A stretch of DNA of 64,000 nt. It comes from Ramazzottius varieornatus (Eukaryota > Tardigrada > Eutardigrada > Parachela > Ramazzottiidae). Below the pieces are notes generated by a model, which worked only from the letters and a program-made list of their open reading frames with translations, did no database searches and had not been told where the DNA came from. Of this stretch, positions 1-11,750 are shown piece after piece (the stretch's first letter is position 1; each line of letters opens with the position of its first letter). Location: positions 1-64,000 of the forward strand of contig BDGG01000011.1 in assembly GCA_001949185.1 (NCBI GenBank), read 5' to 3'. A program made the position numbers and the translations under genes.

Positions 1-334
1 CGGCTGATTTTGTTGGAACGTTTCCCTTACNTAGTTCAATGCCAACCTGGGAAAACAGCTGGTAGCAGTGATAGCGATTAAGGGGAATCCCCATGATACA
101 GCAAGAAGTGAGCAGATCCACGAGCTCGTCTTCCACCTGAGCTGGAAACTTTGTTCGGCCACCATGTCGTTCTGGACGCGGATTCTGGAGACGTCTGCCG
201 AGCGTCGTTCGAGACACTCCAAAGAGCTTCGCCGCAAGCTTCTTGCTTACTCCAGATTTCTTTACCGCGTAGAGAGCAGAATCCATTAGTTCTCTGCTGA
301 CCTCGGCAGCAGTCTTGAGTTTGGAAGAAGCCAT
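1..334 (-). CDS. Pogo-type transposase N-terminus (HTH), cut by window edge
   Basis: The minus strand reads from an ATG at 334 to the window edge without a stop. The protein starts MASSKLKTAAEVSRELMDSA and holds a helix-turn-helix with the typical core SKKLAAKLFGVSRTTLGRRL (about residues 32-51), followed by a segment resembling the linker of CENP-B/pogo/Tigger transposases (GRTKFPAQVEDELVDLL, then GIPLNRYHCYQLFSQVG). A GTAAGG just after GIEL at about 29-33 looks like a splice donor, next to the single N base at 31. The layout matches the transposase at 36.9 kb, which carries the same HTH plus linker and an intron at an equivalent place. In that family the HTH binds the element ends. It could be an active element, a relic or a domesticated gene; the DDE part lies outside the window. 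Confidence 0.6.
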   Translation of the reverse strand, partial: MASSKLKTAAEVSRELMDSALYAVKKSGVSKKLAAKLFGVSRTTLGRRLQNPRPERHGGRTKFPAQVEDELVDLLTSCCIMGIPLNRYHCYQLFSQVGIELXKGNVPTKSA

Positions 335-720
335 CATAAAGATCAGGAAGATGAGTTACAACTTACAGGAATCCTTTATGATATTTGGCACAGTAGTCCA
401 TCACCATACCGTGCGAAATGAAAATTCTGTCGGAAGTACGTCATCAAGACGATTTCTTTCATTCAGACGGCATTAGAGAGCATGAAAATGCCCGGTGACG
501 TAGTCATCATGACAGCAAGCGAAGACATGCGCGCCCCTGGCGGCCCTTTGTGACTTTCTGTCGTAGGCTCTTTAACATTGGTTCGAGTCTTCCTGCTCGC
601 GAACGAAAAATCTGACGTTCTGGAAACTCTCTCAGCTTTTGTGTGGTAGCAAACAAGTTGTTAAGGTTTTATCTGTCGTTTGAGCAATAAGCAAAGCAAA
701 TCGACCCATCGGTTACTGGG
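335..720. other. Intergenic stretch, nothing identified
   Basis: About 390 bases between the pogo-type fragment and the 3' end of the small secreted-protein gene. No convincing coding frame, repeat or RNA gene was found. A sequence resembling a tRNA B box (GGTTCGAGTC at about 575) has no A box or cloverleaf upstream and was not called. Confidence 0.4.
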
Positions 721-1555
721 TTATGGCTGTGTCCACTCCGATGTCAATTTTTGGGGTGTCCACTCCACTGCCTCCTCCTCGTAACTCGGAAGTGGTCCGC
801 CCTGAAATACGAAAACAGTTTCAAGATACTACGGTAGTCCTCGACTTTTGCCCGGTCTCATGTCCTGTTCAGCCTTAAGTTAGCCAGTTCCGCGCCTCAG
901 TATCACGTTCTCCCTGTTGCTTATGTAAAATCAGGCGACCGTGTGACATCACGGGTAAAAGACTGCGCTGTGATGGACTTACTGAGTCGCCGCCAGTACC
1001 AGCAGGGGTGAAACTGGGATATCCGAGTTTAGCTGCATCGTCCGGGAACCACAGGGTGAGGCTACAAGAGTAGGCTAATAAGACACACTCAAACACGAAT
1101 TTAACGGTCTTTCTATCATAGATCGTTTAAACTTACATGTAGCTGTCGACTTTGGCAAAGACTTCCCGACCGATGCTCTCGCTAACTTTGGCGCTGCGCG
1201 CAGCAAGGCGGAAGATGCTGGCGAGTGTCTTGCGGGCAGTGTCCAGCTGACGGTAGGAGATGCCGGTGAAGAAGTCAAACGGACGACCGGTGGTCGAAGT
1301 GTAGGAGTTGTTGGTCGGTGCGTATGCCCCATCAGCGGGATGCGGCTTTGTACCCATTGTTGCTCCGGGCGGCGTCGTGCTGAGCTTGGATGTATCGCGC
1401 CAGATCGGATCGATCTCCAGTTCGTATCCTTGGGAGTGGGATGTGTCATGGTAGTCGGAGCTCGGTCCGGAGCGGGAATCCAACAGAGCGGAAACGCTGA
1501 CTAGACAGAGTACGCCCGCCAAGAAGCCAGTCACCGCAAATTTACAAACACCCAT
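721..1555 (-). CDS. Small secreted orphan protein (3 exons)
   Basis: Exons 1137-1555, 983-1061 and 721-801 on the minus strand, joined by GTAAGT donors and TTGTAG/TTTCAG acceptors. Phases agree (419, 79 and 81 nt) and give 192 residues. The start at 1555 is chosen because it opens a signal peptide, MGVCKFAVTGFLAGVLCLVS, cleaved near residue 24. The mature part is Ser/Thr/Pro-rich (SKLSTTPPGATMGTKPHP), then has a helical stretch (DTARKTLASIFRLAARSAKV) and an acidic, Trp-containing tail (LPSYEEEAVEWTPQK). I do not recognise a family. Reading exon 1 alone gives a false stop right after the donor, so the short single-exon version should not be used. The protein is probably exported; its function is unknown. 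Confidence 0.7.
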
Positions 1556-1630
1556 GGTAGCAGTAAAGCAAACACCACGAAACAACAAAATCTTACCTAA
1601 ACTCAGTGGTGAGAAGCGTTAGTTGGGTTG

Positions 1631-1638
1631 AATATATA
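1631..1638 (-). promoter_or_regulatory. TATA box of the small secreted-protein gene
   Basis: On the minus strand TATATATT lies about 80 bases upstream of the start codon at 1555. This is a normal distance for a TATA box plus a short 5' leader. Assignment rests only on position and sequence. Confidence 0.45.
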
Positions 1639-1639
1639 A

Positions 1640-3225
1640 GGATATGGTTCACTGATCGCTGATCCGATGACTATCTCCTGTACCAACAATCGAGCAAGGA
1701 ACTAATGCTCGTAATTAGACCCATCCATCCTTCCGAGTGGTAGCTACAGTAAGGTCAGTTAGGACCTTAAGGCGATATTATGAGGTATGATATGGGTATT
1801 GCACCTAATTGGCGCCTGTCGTCACCTATTCGATGGCAAGTGACCTACTTGGTACGTTCGTCGGTCCGTACAGTACAGTAAATTGCCTTGTCGCTTAACT
1901 TACCGCAACTTTGCTTCTGTTGCTTATACCAATGAGCTTCAGTTCGGAAAACGGCAAATTGGGCATGTCCACACGAGAATGCGTCCAAATTTTAAAATGT
2001 TTTCGCTCGGAATGAGCTTTTTACGACTTCAAGTTATTTGAACTATCGAGCTGTACCGCAGGTTCATTTTGCTGCACTTTGCTGCGGTAACGAGATTAGA
2101 ACGAGTGGCTGAGAAATCGAATTATAGTGCAAATATTCCAGGGGTGTTGAAGGCCAACTTTTAGTGTCGGCACCACGCCCCGGCTGAAGACGACCACTTC
2201 CGGCGTGTGCTTTCTGAAGACTGTTACCTTTTGGTTACTTGATTGAAATCGGCTGCGCAAAGTGTATACCGTTACACGTGTACCACCCAGGTTTTCGACA
2301 CTTTCAGCTTCTGCCTTGTAACTTTCTGACCAGTGGTCAGAATCTGATTCCGACTTCAGTTCCGTGTTCCCTGGTGTCTGGTTAATGTGGGTTCATGTCT
2401 AGTTTAAGTTTTTGTTGGGTTGCAAAAGCTTCAATATGGTCTCCTAAACTATTTGGTCAGACCGTATGGAGATATCCAATTGTATGCACGTCCGCACCAG
2501 CTGCCCCACTCAAGTGAAAGAACATTTGGCTAGCCTATATTTCCAAGCTTTCGATTAGACTGCTCAGAAAAAGGACGAGACAGTCTCGAGAACTAGGAAA
2601 AATCTGTGCTGTAAGTAAATTCTAAAAGGTTGAGATTTACTTACATCATTTGCTTTCTGTCATTGCTGGAGTTCGGAAGACTTTATCCCCAACCAAACCA
2701 TGCACAATGTTCTCGAAAACAGTTACTGAAGAAAACGGTGGAGTTTATAGGGCTTACGGATCACTTATGGATGTGAAGTGGGAGCTTTGACCAACTTGCT
2801 GGTTGGCGGTTACGCCACGCTGGCGACGTCCAAGTTGTGCATGGGCTCTTTCCCATCAAGGCACTCACGCGGTGTACGAGCACGCATACTTTAATACACA
2901 GCGAACACCGTAGATTAATTTGATCCTTTGTTCTACACCGCCTGATGGATTTAATGAAGAACAAAATACCGCGTCTACTTCAGTATTAGATTTTAGACGG
3001 AGAGGGCCGACGGACGGTGTTGATCGAGACTGCCCGGCTGCCGACCGTAATTGAGCCCGACAGTATTTCTGTTTCTGATCACCCTTCTGCGCGCTCGTTT
3101 GTCGTGTCCGTCGTCGGTCTGCAGTACGACCAAACTCATAAGCGATTTTATGTAGACATTTTTAGATTTTATTTCCATTTACTTTTTGGTGCATGAGACC
3201 GCATGACTACGAGGCATCACTCAAC
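1640..3225. other. Intergenic stretch with one possible orphan exon
   Basis: No complete gene was found. One plus-strand segment, about 2758-2905, follows a TTTATAG acceptor-like site and stays open with a membrane-like composition (ALTNLLVGGYATLATSK). It could be an isolated exon or chance. The rest holds no clear ORF or repeat. Confidence 0.3.
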
Positions 3226-3768
3226 ATGAAACGGATAACCGTGATTTGCGTCGTGCCGTTTTTCTGCCGCACTTCGGTACATCCTCGGCCTCCTCCATCA
3301 GCCAGCCCGCAACCTCGACCACTGGTCGGATATCCAAACCCAGCAAAAGTCCAATAGCTTTTGGACCCATTCCCAGCGTCCCATTGGGTGAAGCGGGCTA
3401 TCTCTATCCGAAAGATCCACTTTCGTATCCTGGACATGTTTCGTACACCATCCACGAAACCTTGCCGTTTGGCGAAGGGACTTCGTACGATGACGGAACA
3501 TATGACCACCATTCCAAAAACGACTATCCACGGGAGCACCCCTATGAACATCTTGTTCGAGACTACTTCGGTCGTTTAATTATTCGTCCTGTCGCGCACG
3601 GCCGTAGACATTTTCCGATTTACCACCATATCCCTAACTGTTGCGCGAGCGCCACCCACAGGCCTGCCTGGTGGCGCTTACGAGGGGATTATGCCTGCCC
3701 CGACGTCCCGACAGTCAAACCGTCCCGGCAAAACGATAGAAGAGAGTTTCTTCTTTGACATGAGCTAA
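3226..3768 (+). CDS. Possible Pro/Tyr-rich secreted protein; 3' end inside a foldback element
   Basis: Coding-like composition over about 540 bases, with exon joins not settled. An ATG at 3226 opens a hydrophobic start (MKRITVICVVPFF). A different frame from about 3380 reads VPLGEAGYLYPKDPLSYPG and DDGTYDHHSKNDYPREHPYE. A last segment after a CCCACAG acceptor near 3660 reads GLPGGAYEGIMPAPTSR and ends at the TAA at 3766-3768. The frames differ, so at least two introns or frameshifts are needed, and the donors are weak (GTCGTT near 3570). From base 3689 onward the coding sequence is the left arm of the foldback element, so the last 26 or so residues would be element-derived. It could be a real fast-evolving secreted gene or a broken one. 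Confidence 0.35.
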
Positions 3769-4185
3769 GGAGCTAAATCCCCCGACAATCCTGGAATAAA
3801 CTACAGGAATCGGAAGTGACAAACCTAAACTACAACAGTGACGTAAGCTCTTTGATTGGGAGTTTGATTGAACAGATTGCAACTCAGTCGATCAGCTGCT
3901 CCGTCAGATTCGGACTGGATGGTGTGCTATCGGTCATCTTCAGCTAATGTTGGCACGCTGTTCGTGATGCTGTTGATCAGCTGAACAGCTTGTTTGTAAT
4001 GTCTTCAATCAACAATCGCAATCAAAGAGCTGTACGTCACTGCGGCACACTGGAGCAGACAATGGACTTTCATTTCCGAGTCCTGTAGTTAATTCGAGGA
4101 TGGTCGGGGGGATCTAGCTCAGATCATAGAAGGAACGCTCTTCTAACGTTTTGCCGGGACGGTTTGACTGTCGGGACAGGCATAA
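3689..4185. mobile_element. Long foldback MITE, family A, copy 1
   Basis: The left arm starts TTATGCCTGCCCCGACG and the right arm ends CGGGACAGGCATAA; the reverse complement of the right arm follows the left arm for roughly 200 bases with a few indels (CAAACCGTCCCGGCAAAACG is shared exactly). There is no coding capacity in the loop. The ends are compatible with a TA target duplication. Inner arm sequence (TGGAATAAACT, ACGTCACTGCGGC) recurs in the element at 53.6 kb, so the two belong to one family. A short ACGTCACTGCGGCAC match at about 32350 may be a remnant. It is a non-autonomous DNA element; the helper is unknown. Confidence 0.75.
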
Positions 4186-4379
4186 CGGCCGAGAGATCAA
4201 AGAAGAGAGACTTATTCACATCTGATGCCACAGCGTTACGTCACACAGTTATCAGTTGTACGTACGCGATGGAGCCACGTAGCCTATAACACATGACGAC
4301 ACGTTATAGCACATTCACCACGAGGACAAGGCCAGCAGCCGGCAGAACAGTAGTGAGCTACTTAACCTAGTAGACTAGC

Positions 4380-4590
4380 GGTCAACTACTGATGACTGCT
4401 GGCTGACCCAGCAAGACCAATGGTCAATCAAGCAGGAAAAATGGTCAACCACCAGTAGCCAACGGTCAACCTAGCAAACCCAGTGGTCAACCACTAGCGG
4501 TCAGTCCAGCAAGGCCAATGGTCAACCATCGGTAGTGAACCTAGTAACAATAGCAAGACCCATGGCCATGGTCTACCTGCTACCCTGTTG
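4380..4590. repeat. Degenerate minisatellite (AGCAAGACCAATGGTCAAC-like units)
   Basis: Repeated but imperfect units built on AATGGTCAACCA and CTAGCAAGACC recur about six to eight times between 4380 and 4590 with variable spacing. The repeats are not clean enough to give a fixed unit length by eye. There is no coding frame. The flanks, 4190-4380 and 4590-5090, show nothing recognisable. Confidence 0.5.
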
Positions 4591-5092
4591 ATCGTACAGT
4601 ACCAGTGGTGTGATCGACAGGGTAATCAATTCCGTTCTAACCAATTCAGAAAAGTTTATGACTGATTAAAATGTGGTTGATTACGTCCGAAGTCATGACT
4701 GATGACTCAGCAAAAACCAGAAAAATACCTGAAAAGTTCAAAAAAGTAAGAAAAATTAGGGAATCTTCCTGAGAACAGGATCGTGCTGTTAGGCGCTCGA
4801 GCATACCCTGAAGGGCATGCCGTTCAGGGCTCCTTGGATATTATTCTAACAACGGCGACGATTATCGTACATTCACAGATTAGTCTGAGAGCTGTTTGGC
4901 CTATCGGATGTCTCTGGTATTCAACTGCTCACCTGCTCAACAGACGTATCGTCTATTATTAATAGAGCGTTCATCCCGCTTCCGCGCTCACCCACAAATA
5001 TTCCCTTTTTAACCATGTGTCTTTGCAGGCTATGTCGTTTACTTCAACTTTTTTACAGCTCTGTTATAAACTACCATTCGAGAACCGAACTT

Positions 5093-7566
5093 TCATTTCT
5101 TCGATTTTTCTGGGCCCGAGTTTTTCCTTGGCACTGAGATAGTAGTTTTAACAGAACCCTGAGACGGTATAGCAGAAACAGCAGGAGTGAGTAGTCCCTT
5201 ATTTTGAGCAGCGTGCTGTAAAGCTTGTTGAACTAGCGATGTTGTATTGTTTCGGGAGCTTGCACCGGGAACATTGATCGACTTGCTTCCGGTTAGGCTC
5301 TTTTGATTCGCTCCGTCGGCTTGGGTTGGGTTTTCTTGTTGAACCGATGATGGGTGAGTGCTCAGTGATCTTTTCCTCACGTCGTTCCTGTCGGAGTTTG
5401 GTCTGAGTGTCGCCGTCTGTGACTCCCTCGTCCGAAGCTCATCCGTTGTCACTCTCCAATTTTCGTACTTCATCGACACACTCCGCCTGTCGGTGTAGTC
5501 GTCGAAGTCCGGCTGACGTATTTGCAGGTTTGGTGCAATCTGTTTGTATAGGGGAGATCTCTGGGCAGCTTTGTGAATTTTTTGCATCAACTCGAAATGG
5601 CGCCTCCTCTCAGCCATCTCCTTTTCCTCGGTCAGTTTCGCCCTGCAATAAACTGATCTCAGTTTTAAAACACCCTGTTGTGAAATTGTACTTTCTTACG
5701 AATGGTTGACGATGCACAGGTCAAAACTCCTCTGATCCATATCCATCATGACTTTAAGAGTGTAGTAAGCTAGGCTGTGTATCGACTTGTTCCAATGCCC
5801 CGTACTGATTTTGTACAAAGTCGGGTAGAGTATCGGGAACAGAACTGCAGAATGATTCCTCAGTAGTCCGAGTATATAGTCATTGCCGAAAAAAAACAGG
5901 GATCTTTCCGCAATCTGAAAATGTGGGCTAGCGGCACTCAGAGCCAACTGTTTGAACACCGGTACCATAATCTTGGGAAACTGTTCAGGCTCCATCACAT
6001 CCAGAAGTTCTTCCAGCTCGTTCAAAAACATCACTTCCTTCGCCCCGTCCGTCTTTGGCCATAGCCTTAGGAAATGTGTAATGAGATCGGCCGACAAAGA
6101 AGGGTCTTTCTCAAGGTACTGTACAGTGCAGTATGCGAGCTGTGGATGAAACTGTACAAGACCCGCTACTTTGTGCAATGGTATGAGGATCTTGAAGAGG
6201 AACAGCCGATGCTCTTCGCGAAGAGGCACTGCGAAGCCGTTGATGATACTGCCGAGGATCTCGAGAATTTCAGCGAGACCGTGATGCCGACCTACTTCGT
6301 AGATTACCCGGTAGAAGATGTTGTTGAACTGCTTGCGAATGTAGGTGCGGAGCATTAGGAACTTGCCGTACATTCGATGTACGATGGCTTTGAGAAGGTC
6401 ACGTTCACGAGGATCTTCACTGTCGAAGAGTTGCAGGAGTTGGAGTACGAAGGTATGGTCGATAAACTTGACGGCCAGTTGTGCCTACGATAAGCCAACT
6501 GTACCTCAGTTAGACAGAAGTGTTGCTCCTAGTTCAAGTTCACTTAAAACTACAGTAACGTATTCAAGTTAGAGGTGGCAAAATATCGGATGCGTATGTT
6601 CGAGTTCTGAAATAAATCAAAGGAAAATGTGAACAAGAGGTACACGCACGACGAGAAATTGTAGCCAGCAAAAATTATGAGGCAGGCGGAAAAGACGGCG
6701 AAATGAAAATTCAACGGCAGAAGAGTGTGGGAAAATGCATTAGTGTGAATCAGTCGCGTACGTACATGCTTCCGTACCGTAGTAGCGAAAAGGCCTGGTC
6801 CATAACTTTTACTGGCCCATAATTTCTTGTCGTGCGTGTATGAGAAACTAGTACGTACACTGAAATAAATATCGAGATCTAACTATATTATCTACCTATA
6901 CCGAGAGCTTCAAAATTCCTTTTTTAGACTTACGTTGAAATCAGGAGATTCGAGCATGCCCAGAAAGACATTATACACAAGTTGCAGATGCGGCCAAGCA
7001 ACTTCCATTGTCGGTTCCTCCGCTTCAGCCACCGGATCAAACTCAGGTATGATATTGGGGTTTATCGGCGGCAATGCCCTGAACGCATTTACCGCCACCA
7101 GGTTGATCACTTCAGGATAAATGGGCTCGGTCAATATTCCTCGAACCGATCTCAACACATCACAAAGCTCTTGTAATGTGATGCGTTTAGTTTCCTTCTG
7201 AGCAATATCCCTGGTCGGATCTCCCATGTCGTATACTGCACAACAGCCCCGACACTTTGCAATGAAGCGATTCTCGCGCTCGTGTGGGTCCTTCGTGTCC
7301 AGGACCTTCCCTATCCGCGGCATGTCATTTCCGGCAGTCCCACTAGCCAAGATGGATGAGCGTCGGCGTGGAGGTTGCTCGACGATTGCATCAATATTGG
7401 GCAATGTTGCACGAACTGATCCAGCGTTAACAAACCCTTGCGAACTTGTGCTGGCCGATGGAGATAACGGGATCGGCGCAAGTGGACTAGCAGATGCACG
7501 GATGTTATCAATGGCTGGAGTAATGCCCGAATCTTTTCTGTTTGTCTTCTTGGATCCTTCGGACAT
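5093..7566 (-). CDS. PPP2R5: PP2A regulatory subunit B56 (B')
   Basis: Three exons on the minus strand: 6934-7566, 5700-6484 and 5093-5642. Donors are GTAAGT and GTAAGA, phases agree, and the product has 655 residues. The B56 HEAT-like core is unmistakable: [118 protein letters not shown] and [21 protein letters not shown]56 subunits bind the PP2A A/C dimer and recruit substrates carrying LxxIxE motifs, controlling Wnt, mitotic and stress signalling. The N-terminal 115 or so residues and the C-terminal 175 are Ser/Thr-rich and poorly conserved, as usual for B56 isoforms. The start at 7566 is the only in-frame ATG ahead of the conserved core. Which vertebrate isoform it matches cannot be told by eye. 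Confidence 0.96.
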
Positions 7567-9516
7567 GGCGGATCGGGAAAATGGGGGCTAAGGTGGAATG
7601 GTAAATTTTAGCATTGAGATTAGGATAATACAGAAAAATAACCCACACAGTACATTTACGACCGAGTGTTTTTTACCGCGCTGTGGAACGCCCCGTCAAA
7701 AAGCGACGTGGTGTTGGGACAGGAAAATGCTCGTTTTTGGTGCTGTAAGTACGAAGCGTAGCAACAAATGCAGTATACGTAGGTCCAAAACTCCCAAACT
7801 GCGTCACGAACTATCCATACCCAACCCGAAAAAAAATCTGCTGAAAACAGACAGACGCACTTGTGCGGCTCATCAGGTGTCCGACTTCGTTTGACGGGAT
7901 GCTGTGACTCCAGCATGGAAAAGCGAAGAATCAAAACGAACCAGTGTACCATTCTTCTACAACGATCCGCCACAAGAATGAATTTACACCACACACCAAC
8001 ACGCGCCTCAGCGTGCTTCGTCAGCGCACGATATATACTTCACCATGTTCTCTGATTTCATGCGAAATTTTAATTTGTCAGTGACTAATGTAAGCTGATG
8101 CGTTAATATCCGCGTTGCGAAAATTGTGGCGTGAAACCGTACTGAGCGGAAGCACACTCATATGGCTTGGAGCGTAATGACGCTCTTTTGCACTGAAACC
8201 GGCTTTCACAAGGTGCGCAAGATGTTTGGACGTCAGAGAACCAAACTGCGGAAAATGCAAAAGTGTTCCACTGATGAGCGTAGGATATAAGCTGCTCGGT
8301 TGAGTATCATATGTATCATCATAAGTATGACAAGGTATCATATATTCTCGATCTTGTAACTGTAATATCCCCTTACGAATCTTACCGAAAACGCTGCAAC
8401 AGTCCCGAATCTAAGGGTTTATTTCAGTTCCTATTTAGTAACTTTACACAGTTTCGGGAACTCGGATCTGTTCAGCGTCATCCTTGCAGTTCTTATCTTT
8501 CTGTCCTTTTTCTGTGTCTGGAACTGCACAGACTGCGGGCCCGCATCGCTACGTCAACAGCAGCGAAAACTTGGGTTACGGGGAGCAGACCAGTAATGCG
8601 CACCTTACACATCCTGTAGATTTGTGAACCCAAACGGTTTTGCTTTTGCTCGCGCATGTGGAAATCTGGTTGGAGGGAGTAGTCCGGCATGCAAGTCAAC
8701 GCACGAGCTCGCGTGAACGGACAGTTCTTAATGGCGCAGGATATGGAGGTGGCAGAGAGTAGACACGGAAGTTCTGATTCCTGGCAGTTCGCGGTCCGTC
8801 ATTTACAGGAGAACTCACTCCGGCTACTTCGAAAAAAAAATCAATGTCAAGGTCTTGTTGACCTACCTGTATTTGTTAATGTTCGGGCTTCTATGCTTGT
8901 GGAAGCATCTAACGGCTTGCGAGAGTATTGTGATTTGTGAGATGTCCTGTGATAATTTTCGCATTGAAAAATCATCGATTATATTACAGGGCAGTGTTCC
9001 AACCTTTTGTCTTCCAATTTCGGGCAAGATAGTATCTCCACAATATCCACTTCCTGGTTCCACATTAATTATTCTGAAAACAACTCGTTGGCAGTTTCGT
9101 CTTTGTGATAAAGGTTGCACGCGTTAACCCGATAACTACGAGCTCCTGAAGATGTGGAATGACTTCCACCCGTGGCACCACCATGGTACAGCCTAGCATG
9201 GCTTTACGCCCAGTACTTGGCGTAAAGACATGCTATCAAATATGTATCGTGAATGAACACATAGAGCTACTCTTCCTTCCGTGTTGTCCGTGCACAGACA
9301 GCTTCCGCTCCAGCAGTGGGTAGTGAGGAGCTAACTGGATGTTTAATGAGGACTTATAGGACATAGCTGGGGTTTCCGGGTTAATGTCAATGCCTGAACT
9401 TGTCAAGATTAGTGTCAGGCTAACAGGCTTCACAATAGGATCTCACTCGATCGGAATACATCCTATTGAAGACTAACAACTTGTTTTGTCTGGATATCAT
9501 CGAATCCCATTCTCCC
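7567..9516. other. Intergenic stretch, no gene identified
   Basis: About 1.9 kb between the divergent B56 and RASD genes, probably holding both promoters. Short open frames on both strands have no recognisable domain, signal peptide or splice support. The only structured item is the hairpin at 9194-9235, listed separately. Confidence 0.4.
9194..9235. repeat. Short hairpin (TAGCATG-CTTTACGCC arms)
   Basis: TAGCATGGCTTTACGCC is followed seven bases later by its near-perfect reverse complement GGCGTAAAGACATGCTA. It lies about 280 bases upstream of the RASD start. It may be a tiny MITE or a structured upstream site. Confidence 0.55.
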
Positions 9517-11588
9517 ATGACTGATCTTTTAACCGAGCTGCAGTGCACGCAGCCGCCGTTTGCCAACTGTTTTCGACTAATCGTTCTTGGTAAGTTTGCG
9601 GGCAACTGATAGTCACCATGTAAATCTAAAGGTCAAACTGGATGACGTTTTTTTCCGATGACTTTTGTTTACCGGAATGGAGAAAAGGTTACCGTACGCC
9701 CACGGGGATAAAGGCTACGGAAGGTCAGTAATGTATCTTTGACTGAATTCCCCAGGGTCGGCGAAGGTTGGGAAAACGAATATAGTCAGACGATTCCTCC
9801 ATAATGAGTTCACTGACGTTTACTTGCCCACCATCGAAGATTTCCACCGGAAGATTTACAAGATCCACAACGATGTTTACCAACTGGACGTTTTGGATAC
9901 TTCCGGGATGCACCCATTTCCAGCTATGCGGCGCCTTTCCTTTCTCACAGGTGGTTTTCTTGTTATTCATTGAAAACACATTGCGCCGATTATTTTGGAA
10001 GTGGCAACAACTCTTCAAAAAAATTTAATACGTTGCGATCGAGTTCGAAAACATTGTGGTTATGATCCAAAGCCGTCTTCTGGACACAGCTGTTTTTCTA
10101 CAGTATGTTGTTTCCTGTGCACTGATTCTTGATTTGATGAACGCGGTTTATTTTTCAGGTGATGCGTTCATTCTGGTGTACAGCGTGGATTCACGCGAGT
10201 CCTTCGAGGAAGTCCTACGTCTACGGGAGCAAATCCTGGAATCCATAAGATCTGCTGATGCCGGAAGTAATACTAAGAGAAAGCAGCACCCTAAGTCAGC
10301 TATTCGTGTTCCCATCGTTATTGCAGGTAATATAACAAGATCTTAAGAGGACAGACTGCTCCCTTCCTTCCGGCTTTGCCCAGCCATACCAATGTGAACT
10401 ACAGTAAAAGGCAGCTGCAAGTCAATAAGGTTTTTAAAGACCTAGCTGGCTGATCCCAGACGTTCAGGAAACAAAGCATATCCGTTTCCCATTCGCATTT
10501 CGCGCTAGTCAGTCGAAAGCGGTGTCCAGGATCCGGTGTCGAACTCAGCTGTGTCCCTGTCTTTGTTGAAAGGACCAAGTATATGTCATCGATGCTTGCC
10601 TTATTATATTTGACGACAAGGAATCCTAAAAGAAAAACGTCTGGCACTTTCTGCGGTCAACCGTCAAAACTATTCTATTAGGTGTTTTCCCGTCAGAATC
10701 GAGCAGTCAAACACGAAGCAGGCAGGCAGTTGAAGTCCTCGAATAATACATGACGCCCTGTCGTTTGTGTGTGGTAAAAAGTGCCATCAGCCACCAAGTC
10801 AGATAACATTAATAGCGATCACGAATCTTTGGTTAGTATTTGTACCAAGATTTTGGTATCGGATGCCCGGAGAAATCTCTAACGTTGATTGAGTACGGTA
10901 TTCACGGCCATGGGATTTAAAGAACCCGTTTTTAGGCAATAAAGCGGATAGACCGCCTTCGCAACACGTGGTCCCAAGTACAGAGGTGGAAGCCACTTTA
11001 GCCCGACTCAAAGAACGTTGTGCTTTTGTGGAGTGCAGCGCTAAAGCCAACGTCAATATTGTCGAGCTCTTCGAGACCTTATTTATCTTGGCGGATCTGC
11101 CTGACGAGATGATCCCCAACCCTGACAGGCGCATCTCCCTGACTCACGGCGGTCGCCACGTCGTGATTAATGGCCCTAATTTCGCTTTACACTCTCGCCC
11201 ACAGCAGAACCAGGGCAACGATGCTAGCACAAGAAGGAACAAGTGGAAGGAAGCCAAGACGGCGATGGTGTCAGCCCAGGGACCGGCACTCTTCTCGGCA
11301 GCCAACGGCATAACTTTACGAAGGAGGCTAAGTGACGCATATTCCGCCCTGATAACTAATGTCAGGCGACCCTCCATTAAAGCTGATTTAATCATGGTGC
11401 ATCGGAAACGCCAACAGACGGAATCGAAGAACCAGGGAAAACCCAGGAACAAGTACCGGCAGAAGAAGAGGACGAGGGAAGACCGGCAGTGGAGTAGCGA
11501 ACGAGAGGCGTCCTTGCAGTCGGTTCTCGATGACGAGGAGGAAGAACTTTCGAGGTTCGCCTTCTGGAGGAAACGCATCTGCTGCTGA
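9517..11588 (+). CDS. RASD: RASD (Dexras/Rhes)-type small GTPase
   Basis: Four exons: 9517-9589, 9756-9950, 10159-10326 and 10936-11588. Phases agree and give 362 residues. GTPase motifs are complete: P-loop GSAKVGKT (25-32), effector YLPTIEDFHRKIY typical of Dexras/Rhes, switch II DTSGMHPFPAMRRLSFLTGD, NKAD and ECSAK. The DTSG...PFPAMRRLS signature separates RASD from Ras, Rap and Di-Ras. Vertebrate RASD proteins signal to G-proteins, adenylyl cyclase and nitric-oxide pathways at membranes. The tail is longer than in vertebrate RASD1 (about 280 residues), very basic (KRQQTESKNQGKPRNKYRQK), then acidic, and ends RKRICC instead of a CaaX box. Exon 1 was chosen because it supplies NCFRLIVLG just ahead of the P-loop in the correct phase. 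RASD1 binds the adaptor NOS1AP in mammals; a NOS1AP gene lies at 59-61.6 kb. Confidence 0.92.
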
Positions 11589-11726
11589 ATTTCCCTCAAA
11601 CTCTTTTATGGCGCAAAGCGCGCTTCTCTTCAGTTTCAGAGTAAATTCCCTCTCAGAAGCTTCTCTTCGATTTTTTTACTGTACGAGTAACGTTGTTTTT
11701 TCTAGTCCATGAAAAGAAACGACGAT

Positions 11727-11732
11727 AATAAA
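11727..11732 (+). terminator. Polyadenylation signal of the RASD gene
   Basis: AATAAA lies 139 bases after the RASD stop codon, just ahead of the hairpin repeat at 11751. Confidence 0.55.
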
Positions 11733-11750
11733 ATTTGCCCACTTAACTTA

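Noticed and set aside
575-600. GGTTCGAGTC resembling a tRNA B box
   Set aside because: No A box at the right distance upstream and no cloverleaf can be drawn.
1137-1555. Single-exon version of the first secreted gene ending at 1133
   Set aside because: A GTAAGT donor lies exactly at its end and two in-phase exons follow.
3207-3551. Minus-strand 114-codon frame with a hydrophobic start
   Set aside because: Opposite to a Pro/Tyr-rich plus frame with better protein-like composition; likely a shadow.
9678-9722. ATG at 9678 as first exon of the RASD gene
   Set aside because: Its donor is out of phase with the P-loop exon and it lacks the expected FRLIVLG lead-in, which exon 9517-9589 supplies.
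11144-11599. 151-codon minus frame opposite the RASD 3' exon
   Set aside because: Antisense shadow of a conserved, phase-consistent coding exon.
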